Positions 56,725 to 64,000 of a DNA stretch of 64,000 nt are shown piece by piece. The position numbers and the translations under genes were made by a program. The stretch is from the NCBI GenBank assembly GCA_036346255.1, contig CM070636.1, positions 25,489,539 to 25,553,538 on the forward strand, in the 5' to 3' direction. The stretch comes from Ampelocalamus luodianensis (lineage: Eukaryota > Streptophyta > Magnoliopsida > Poales > Poaceae). The notes beneath the pieces were generated by a model. That model saw only the letters and a program-made list of their open reading frames with translations, searched no databases and had not been told where the DNA came from. Within the stretch, counting starts at the first letter, position 1. The number at the start of each line of letters is the position of its first letter.

Positions 56725-56840
56725 AGTTACCAGTGGGTAAATGGCTGGTTAAGTGTGATAGTTACCAGTGGGTAAATGACTGGTTAAGTGTGTCAGTTAC
56801 CAGTGGGTAAATGATTGTTTAATCTGTCAGTTACTAGTAT
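56725..56840 (+). repeat. 35-bp tandem repeat upstream of LTR TATA box
   Basis: AGTTACCAGTGGGTAAATG starts at 56725, 56760 and 56795, and a decayed AGTTACTAGT at 56829. The array ends 7 bases before the TATA box, the position of the enhancer repeats known in other copia LTRs. Confidence 0.85.
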
Positions 56841-56846
56841 GCATCT

Positions 56847-56855
56847 CTATATATA
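56847..56855 (+). promoter_or_regulatory. Copia LTR TATA box
   Basis: CTATATATA in GCATCTCTATATATATGCC, directly after the 35-bp repeats. Confidence 0.7.
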
Positions 56856-57349
56856 TGCCTGGAGACGTCCAGTGCATAGCACGTAGAACAATAGCCTCCA
56901 TTCCTTCTTTCTTCTGAAAATCTGTGATGTTGTATTGCCCCGTCTGAACCTTGCCGACTCTTCTTCTCGGCGTGCACCGTGAAGAAGGGAAGTGGTATCT
57001 CCGAGCCGTTGCTACCGTGAAGACCTGCACGGGGGTAGCAATAAGGTTTCTGGGCAGCGCATCCACACGACCGCTTTCGTCGACCGCGACATCTACGCTT
57101 CGCATCGCATCAAGTCTACGCCGCTCGCTCTTCATCGCACCCATCCGTAAGTCTATCGTGTGATTGATTGACTTGTTTACGCCCCGCTTTTTATATATTG
57201 CGAAGTACAATGAGTTGTCCATTGTCGCATCGCTTTATGCATCATTAGTCTTTTGCAATATTTATCTTTTAATAAAATCTAGAATTAAAATATTGCCCTC
57301 ATTTTCAATATTCCAGAAACCTTATTGTAAACTTTGTTACAACACAACT

Positions 57350-57884
57350 ATGGCTGGAGCTTCTGATGCTATGAAACCTGAGAGGTTTTCTTGTCAGAAT
57401 TTTCGTAGATGGCAGACTAGAGCCAAGTTCTGGCTCATGTCTTTGGGGCTGTGGTGGGTAATCCACCTACAGTATCCATTTACGGTTGACCAGTATATGC
57501 AGTTTGATAATGCGAACAACACTGCTCTTGGCTACCTTCTGACCATTTTGGCAGATCAACTCTATGATGCGTCCATGGACTATAAGTCCGCCACAGAGTT
57601 GTGGGATGCGCTAGAGCACAAATAGGCAGAGGCAGAGGCAGGTCGTTGGCTCTACATGTGTGAGCAATTCTTCGACTTTACCATGGATGAGGCTAAATCT
57701 ATAGTTGGATAAGCTCATAATCTCCAACTATTGGTTGGTGAGATTGCGCACCTGGGCTACGTGTTGCCTCTTAAGTTTGTGATTGCAGGCATTATCGCCA
57801 AACTTCCTGTTTCTTGGTGAGATTTTGCCACTAGCTTGAAACACAAGAGGGAAAAGATTTCTGTTGAAGATCTCATTGCTGCCC
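57350..57884 (+). pseudogene. Copia gag, interrupted
   Basis: From the ATG: MAGASDAMKPERFSCQNFRR, WQTRAKFWLMSLGLWW, LTILADQLYDASMDYKSATE, LWDALEHK, a stop at 57623, then in the same frame AGRWLYMCEQFFDFTMDEAK, LQLLVGEIAHLGYVLPLKFV, IIAKLPVSW, SLKHKREKISVEDLIAAL. This is a UBN2-type copia gag N-terminal half with at least three in-frame stops. It is cut at 57884 by the LTR of a Ty3 element; pol is not in the window. It is a different copia family from 50717-55917. Confidence 0.88.
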
Positions 57885-59170
57885 TGTAACATCCCAATTT
57901 TCTGACTTTAATTTTTTTTTAAATAGTTAGTAGGGCAAAAGTCATCATTTGGATTTATTTGAATTTTTATTCAAAAGCTTAATATTGGACTTTAGAATAA
58001 AAAAACCTTTAATGTGAATAATCCCAACATGAACAATAGCCAAAACTATTTTATTTGGATTCTATGTGCTCAGATATATTTTCTAGATTTTTCTAGAATT
58101 TTTCTGAGTTCATTTGCTATTTTCTATTACTTATTTGAATTTATGGTATTTTATAAAATAGGAAATCTATTTAAAATCTCAAAAAACCCTTCGGGCCGAA
58201 TTCCCTAAACTCGGCCCATTTCCCTCCGCCGTCGGCCCAATCCCGCGCGTCGCCTCCAACTGACATGTGGACCCCACCTGTCAGTCTCTCCGCCTCTTCT
58301 CTCTTTCCTTCCGAACGCCCCGCTCACCCTCCACCGTGCGATCAAAAATGGATGGCTGGATGCGCGTGTTGTAATCGGAGGTTCCGATCGTCCATTTGAT
58401 TGTGGACCGTTGGATCTTGGATGGACGGTCAGATCCTTTGAATGTGTGTCTCAGCCGCGCCGTTTCGCACGTGCCCACGTCCGAGCCCTAGCGACTGACA
58501 TGTGGGCCCAGTCCGCCACATCATCGTCGTCTTCGACGCGGACTCCACCTCCCTTTCCGATTTCTCCACCGCTGCGCCGTGTCCTTCGTGGACACGCCTC
58601 CCGGGGTTATTTAAGGCCCCGAGACCTCGTGCCTCGCACCCGCGACGCGCGCCGCAACCCTAGCCGCCGCCGATTCGTCGCTCGGAGCCCTAGCCGCCGT
58701 TGTCTTCGCCCGGCCGGCGACCCCATCGCCACCGCCGCTGCTCCACCGCCTCGCCATCGTTGGAGGTCATCTTCGGATCGCCAGACGCTCGCATCTCGAA
58801 CCGCCTTCATCTTCGCCGAGGACCTTCCAACGCCGCCGCCGGAGCCCGAGCCTCAACCTCCGCTTTAACCTCGCCGCCGGCCACCACAGTGGTCCCTGAG
58901 CGCCCGTGAGCATCCCATCGAGATCGCCCGGGTCTTCTCTACCTCCCGGTGCCGTCCGCCGCCGACGAGGTGCCGTCGTTCGCCAGCGACCATAGGGTCC
59001 AGTGTCGCCCTCGCCGACGGGTCCGACGTGGACGCCACGTCACCCACCACCTCATCCCGTGCGCTGACGTGCCGCCCACGTGTCTGCCGTGTCAGCAGGC
59101 ACGTGTGCGCTTGCGCGGCAGTCCACTGGACTCCAGGTCCCGAGGCTCAATAGACCTGGTCTACCGTGAG
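57885..59170 (+). mobile_element. Family B LTR, 5' part
   Basis: It starts TGTAACATCCCAATTTTC inside copia gag and follows the family B order: TAGTTAGTAG, TTTTCTAGAATTTTTCTGAG, TTTGCTATTTTCTA, CGGGCCGAATTCCC, and a GC-rich promoter with TTATTTAAGG at 58607. The 3' 1.9 kb is missing: near 59170 the sequence changes to family A-like DNA in the opposite orientation. The open frames at 58410-59182 lie in the GC-rich leader and have no domain. Confidence 0.75.
58607..58616 (+). promoter_or_regulatory. LTR TATA-like element
   Basis: TTATTTAAGG in GGGGTTATTTAAGGCCCC, at the same place in the LTR as the TATA boxes at 42025 and 24419. Confidence 0.5.
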
Positions 59171-61794
59171 CCATCTCACTGAATAGCTAAGCATTTGACT
59201 AGAATTTCATCGACTTTATTACAGCATGAGTTGATGAACCAAGTGCAATATTGTGGTGCCGCTCTACCCAACCCATGAATGCTCAACAATCACCTGTAGG
59301 AGGGAAAACAAGGGTGAGATAAAATCTCAAAGAAGCAAACTGCTTAATGTGCTATTCGGACTACAAACAAATATACAACATCATTACAGTATCCACAAGT
59401 CCACATCCATAATGTGCATCCACATTCATTACAAGTTAATTAGACTACAAAGATATTAAGCATCAATATCCAATTCCCATAATGATCACAATTATAGCCT
59501 CAACCATATTTACTACCATCAATAGCAAAATATTAGCAAATGAGTCTTGATTAACTTCTTCATATTATTCACCACTACCACTACCAATGACGATAAAGTA
59601 TTAACAAGTTTTACCTCATCTCTTTACTATTTCTCGCATCCACAATCGCTATCAACAATTACCACAAGAGAGTAGAATCTCAAGCCACAATCACAACCAC
59701 TACCATTCCACAAGGGATGAACCCCAATCCACGACCATAGCCACCTTCCTCACACCACAAGTGACTCTCATGAGCCAATTCCACATTACAACTATAAAGT
59801 TGCAGTTGTTTGTAATATAACTTCACCACAATATCTTGCATAAGTATGCAAATGATCTTTCCACAATGTAATGCATATGTATGCTATGCTCCACTGCACC
59901 TTTACCCAACAAGGTAAAAGTATGCATCGTGCTACGGCAATGCACGATGTTGTACCGGTACGGTCGCGGCTATAAGCGGCGGCATCCACAATGCAAATGT
60001 CATGATATGTCATGAATGATATGATAATCATAAACAACAAGAATTTAACCACGATGGTCAACAACATACTCATCATGAATATTTTCTCATAATCCACATG
60101 TGTCTCATTAAGCACAATACCATTGTGTCATAAGACCATTACCACATAACCCACACTCGATTCACCAAGATCAAAATCAATCGATCTAAAGGGAACTCTA
60201 CCATATAGACCACAACATGATCATCATGAATATAACTACAAGGAATTATCAATATGTCCACCTTGAGTTTATTTTCATATTCCGCATTTGGCTCATTAAG
60301 CAAATTACCACATGACTACCAACAACTCTTCCAACGCATGGCAAAAATGAATATTAATTTGCTACCACGACCTCATCCATAAAACATGCAACCATGGCAT
60401 ATAACTTCAAGTTATAAAAAAAAAACATGTATATTGCAAGTAGTAAGAATAACAAGTTAAACCGTAGCACAACCGCTGCATTTACTTGCATGATCATATA
60501 AGCATTCATCCATCACAAGTATTAGGGTTAGCAATGTACTTGCCTTCCACGATGCGACGCGTTAGCCGGCAAAGGTGATACTCCTAAACCTGAGGCCTCA
60601 CCTCCTAAACCAGTAAAATAATTTCAATAAGGACATAATATACCCAGCGCTACTAATCGGTATTCTACATCGCTTACTTGACGACTCAAAACGAGTTTAC
60701 AAAGTCAAACCGAAAACAACGCTTTCTCGCCATATACCGCTTCTCGACAGCAGCACGGTAAATGACATAACTCATGAACTGGAAGTCAAAAAGAGGTAAA
60801 CCCAATTTCTGTAGATTCTTAACTGACTAATCTACAATACTCTAGTTGACACGATAATCCAATTCAGCCAAAATATTAGGCTAACCATTGTTTGAACTTT
60901 CAGTACAGAAACTGCCTACACAATCGAACAGCAAAACTAAAATGACCATAACTTTTAATAGGTAACTCCGAATTGATCGTTCTTTATCAATCTGAAAAGG
61001 TTATCGAATTATCTACAATAACCTAGTTGTGTGAACTTTCAGATTCTACCAATTTCCGTTTCATATTTTAGGAAATAACCAGACACATTATTCTCGTCAG
61101 ATTTCTGGCAGCAGATACTAAAACGATCATAACTTTTGACTCAGACCTCGGAATTGAGTGATCTTCGCGGATACTGAAAGATAACGACAGATGCCACATA
61201 ACTCTAGGAGATGGAATCTTAAAATTCAGCCTCTAAATACACGAAAATACCCACGCAAGGTACTGGACAGAATCAAATCTTCTGCAGCCCAACATTTAAC
61301 CAACAATTCTAATCGGTTTCGCATCTACTATGGATCAAACAACGAGGAAGACATCTCGTTACCCTTGTAGAACCGCTAGAACTTGCTGAACCAATCCCCA
61401 CACAAGATCTTCTTCTCCTTCTTCTCCTTCTTCTCTTCCTCTCTTTCTCCTTCTTGCGCAAAGGGCAAAGAGCCGGAGAGAGGGAGGCGCGAGGGAACAG
61501 CACTCGGGCAGAGGGGAGGCGCAAGGAAAGGGGAGGGGTCGCCAAGGGAAGGGAGGGGCGGTTGCAAGTGGGAGGAGGGAAAGGGGGCGGCTAGGGTTTG
61601 GGGAGGGTGGCACCTCCCCTTTGGCCGGCCACTACAAGGCTAGATGGGCCAAGGCCCAGCCCAGCGGATGAGAACAAGCGGAAAACCCTCTCTAATCTTG
61701 ATTTGACGACTCAAAATAAATTCTTCCCGATTAAATAATTCTCACGATTAAATTTAATTAACTGATTTTTGACTTCACACTTCCGAGTATTACA
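59171..61794 (-). mobile_element. Family A-related 3' LTR (left edge approximate)
   Basis: The sense strand starts TGTAATACTCGG at 61794 directly after a polypurine tract, so this is the 3' LTR of a minus-strand element. Landmarks in order are the purine tract (plus strand CTTCTTCTCCTTCTTCTCC, about 61405), the AAAGTTATGATCG segments (plus CATAACTTTT near 60950 and 61130), the GCGACGCGTTAGCCGGC block (60555), hairpins at 59901-59949, and a GAGATAAAATCTC block near 59313 where other copies have the GACTCAC block. The left end near 59170 is not sharply defined. Confidence 0.7.
59901..59949 (-). repeat. Hairpins in family A-related LTR
   Basis: TTTACC/GGTAAA (59901-59918) and CATCGTGC/GCACGATG (59925-59949), followed by the palindrome GTACCGGTAC. 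They occupy the position of the hairpin rows in the other family A copies but with unrelated stems. Confidence 0.7.
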
Positions 61795-61812
61795 TTCTTC
61801 CCACCTTAAAAG
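61795..61812 (-). other. Polypurine tract of Ty3 element
   Basis: The minus strand reads CTTTTAAGGTGGGAAGAA next to the LTR start, preceded by GATTCGAGGCGAATC. This is the typical plant Ty3 pre-LTR sequence. Confidence 0.8.
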
Positions 61813-64000
61813 GATTCGCCTCGAATCCAACTCTACTGCACCACAAAGAAAAGAATAACAAGCAAAAGCAACCCAAACTAGGGTACTCACCACCTCAAGA
61901 GCTCTGGTACTTCTTTCGCAAATAGAACCCAAAGAATGTAAGAATAAAGAACTCTCAAGCATCACACTAGCAACCATCTTTCCTTCAAAGGACCACGATC
62001 CAAATCAAAGGATTCACCACACAAAAAATTTCTACTCTAAGTAGACAATTGGAGAACCACACCACATAAGCTAAGAGTGGAAATCACTCGATGCACTAAA
62101 ATAATCAATTTCTTTTCCTAATCGAAAAGACTACGCCGACATAAGTCAACTCAATTTGCAAATGGTCTCTCCATAAACACAAAGCATAAACAAGAATCAA
62201 GAGAGCATCTCACTACTTGACATAACAATAATTTCCCAATTCATTTCTTTTAATAATTTAACTTCCTTGAACCAAGGATTTTCAAATCATTGCCCAACAC
62301 ACCAACTCATTTATCTCAAGTTGGCCACCTCAACAACTAGCTCAATTGAGTACATCATCTACACCATTGTAGATAGACTCTACGACCCCACAAATCATAC
62401 TCTAGCCAAAACCATGACCAATGTAATTATTTTGACAAATAATTCCTAACGCATCGCAGATCCCTTAAGGATAACAACTCGGATTCAAATCACACCCACA
62501 CAAATTCAATTATCGCACCTCAAGGATGCTATCCCGATCATCACACTATTTGGATTCCACTGATCCACTATTCCAACATAGAGACACCGGCCTCTAAAAA
62601 AATTCTAGCATAATGTAAGGTGAAGCCCAAACTCCGCTTCCAAGTTCTTACATCCAACTTCCCATATAAGATAGGAAAACCTCAGTGAACACCCTACTAT
62701 ACCACAATTAACAAACACTCATTTCTTAACATCAATAAATCGCTTGGCTCTAAGATAAATCTTCTATTTAAAACATACCCTTCCCAAGGATTATTCCAAG
62801 AAAAAAATATCAACCATTATATCTTAAATATTGTGATATTTAAGGCTCCCACAAAAACATCACTACACTACCACTATTAATTTGTCACCACGCAACAAAA
62901 GTCTTCGCAACCCACAACAATTACCATGTTCTTAGAAGAAGAGGTAAGAAGAAATAAATTCCAAAGATACGTAAAATTGCTATCATTCACAAGAGCTAAA
63001 AGACCAAGGGGAAAAAATAGCATTGAGGTTGGAAAACACAGATAGATCATCTGCACTCAAATACTTATAGTACAACTTTTTCTTTCAATAAGAAACAATT
63101 TTTCTTTTATAACAAAGATCTCGCCAATTCCAACAAAGGATGCTTGAAGATCACAACACGAGATTCGATAAAAACCAATAAGATCATTCAACATGTCGCT
63201 TTACTCAAAACAACCTCGCTATCACACAAGTCATAAGGTCCAAAAAGATTCCAACCAGTAAATCTCACACCTTTCAATTCAATTAGTATTATGGAATTAA
63301 CAAATTCCTTTATTTTTAAAACATTCAACACCATAATCACAACTACATGCTATGGATTGTATTCACAAAAAGATAAAACATTCTTTGCAAAAATCATCAT
63401 ATCATCTCACTCCTTCATATTTTTCCAAAAGGAACACCATAACTCACTTCATCATGTTCTTATTATCCAAATAAGATTCCAACTACTTAATCTAGTTAAA
63501 CTTAGTGCATAAGCCATCATATTAAAACAAACTCTTTAACAAGATGATATTAGAACATAACAACCTCACAAAACATGCTAGTATGAATCTCTTATTAGAT
63601 TTCATACATTTATCTCGTACTGATGCTCAACTCTAGTTTAGCAAAAAGTAATTACACTCTAGCCATTGTTGTCAACAATTGATTATTTATTTTTCATCAG
63701 CGTAGCATTAATGATCCTATCTCTAATTTGCAATCACAAAGACAATAAAGAGCACAGATTCAATACTCCACCTTATGTTAAGATATTAAAATAAAATAAC
63801 TTTAAACATCAATAATACCAGCTTTACAAGACAAGATTCCACAAGTCAATACATCACCTTCATCCATTTCTGTATACATGTTTCAACAATTTAGCATGGT
63901 AAAAGTTACATAAATTTAACATTGTACATGCTCATCAAGTATGTAAAGAGAGAACATTTTAAAGGTTAATCTTATTAAGGCAATATTCCAACACCTCCTT
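61813..64000 (-). mobile_element. Ty3 element internal 3' non-coding region
   Basis: Long AT-rich region upstream (minus sense) of the 3' LTR, without coding domains over 2.2 kb. Order and segments match 19037-20200 in reverse complement. Pol is expected beyond the window edge. The open frames here (for example 61711-61977 minus, 62267-62449 and 63291-63512 plus) are AT-rich and not supported. Confidence 0.6.

Larger units (their letters stand above)
56338..57150 (+). mobile_element. Copia 5' LTR, plus strand (right edge approximate)
   Basis: It starts TGTTAGAAATTGGCCC after CACCAA. It contains an alternating CG/CA run at 56515-56549, a 35-bp tandem repeat at 56725-56860 and a TATA box at 56847-56855, followed by a leader. 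The gag at 57350 follows after a short 5' UTR. I could not fix the LTR end or the primer site. Confidence 0.6.

Overview
This window looks like the repetitive, gene-poor part of a large monocot genome, most likely a grass. That reading rests on Ty3/gypsy elements with very long LTRs, Ty1/copia elements, a Helitron end, a hAT element, a long-TIR MULE-like element and MITE-like repeats, all nested in each other, together with GC-rich gene-start fragments typical of cereals. I see no intact cellular gene. The coding sequence that can be supported is retroelement gag/pol, nearly all broken, plus a few captured or decayed cellular gene fragments.

Layout. 1-8331: Helitron-like DNA ending in a hairpin plus CTAG terminus, carrying gene-like 5' leaders, intron-like DNA, exon-like blocks and a 1.1-1.3 kb direct duplication. 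8332-9029: the 3' end of a Tekay-like LTR. 9030-11900: low-copy-looking DNA with an exon of a WrbA/FQR1-type quinone reductase and a 141-bp MITE-like repeat. 11.9-16.0 kb: a decayed minus-strand copia element split by a solo LTR. 16.0-20.2 kb: 3' non-coding part of a Ty3 element split by another solo LTR. 20.3-26.4 kb: integrase tail, Tekay-like LTR piece, a 3.2-kb minus-strand LTR with primer-binding site, and a further LTR fragment. 27.2-41.2 kb: a hAT element with a perfect 8-bp target duplication, holding a 12.8-kb Tekay-like element with a perfect 5-bp target duplication. 41.5-49.2 kb: LTR pieces and a third solo LTR. 49.5-50.3 kb: MULE-like element. 50.7-55.9 kb: a structurally complete copia element with 5-bp target duplication. 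56.3-64.0 kb: copia LTR and gag, invaded by a Ty3 LTR and then by a minus-strand Ty3 element that leaves the window.

Three Ty3 LTR families recur and are named here by their ends. Family A begins TGTAATACCCC, is about 2.2-2.4 kb and has three solo LTRs. Family B begins TGTAACATYCC, is about 3.1 kb and has a tRNA-Met primer site. Family C is the Tekay-like element, with 4.3-kb LTRs and tRNA-Met primer site. The most unusual signal is structural: family A LTRs carry a row of short hairpins whose stem sequences differ between units and between copies while the pairing is kept, and family C LTRs end in a stem-loop showing paired changes between copies.

Family and lineage names come from recognition of protein motifs and termini without database searches. 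Boundaries given as approximate are judged by eye.
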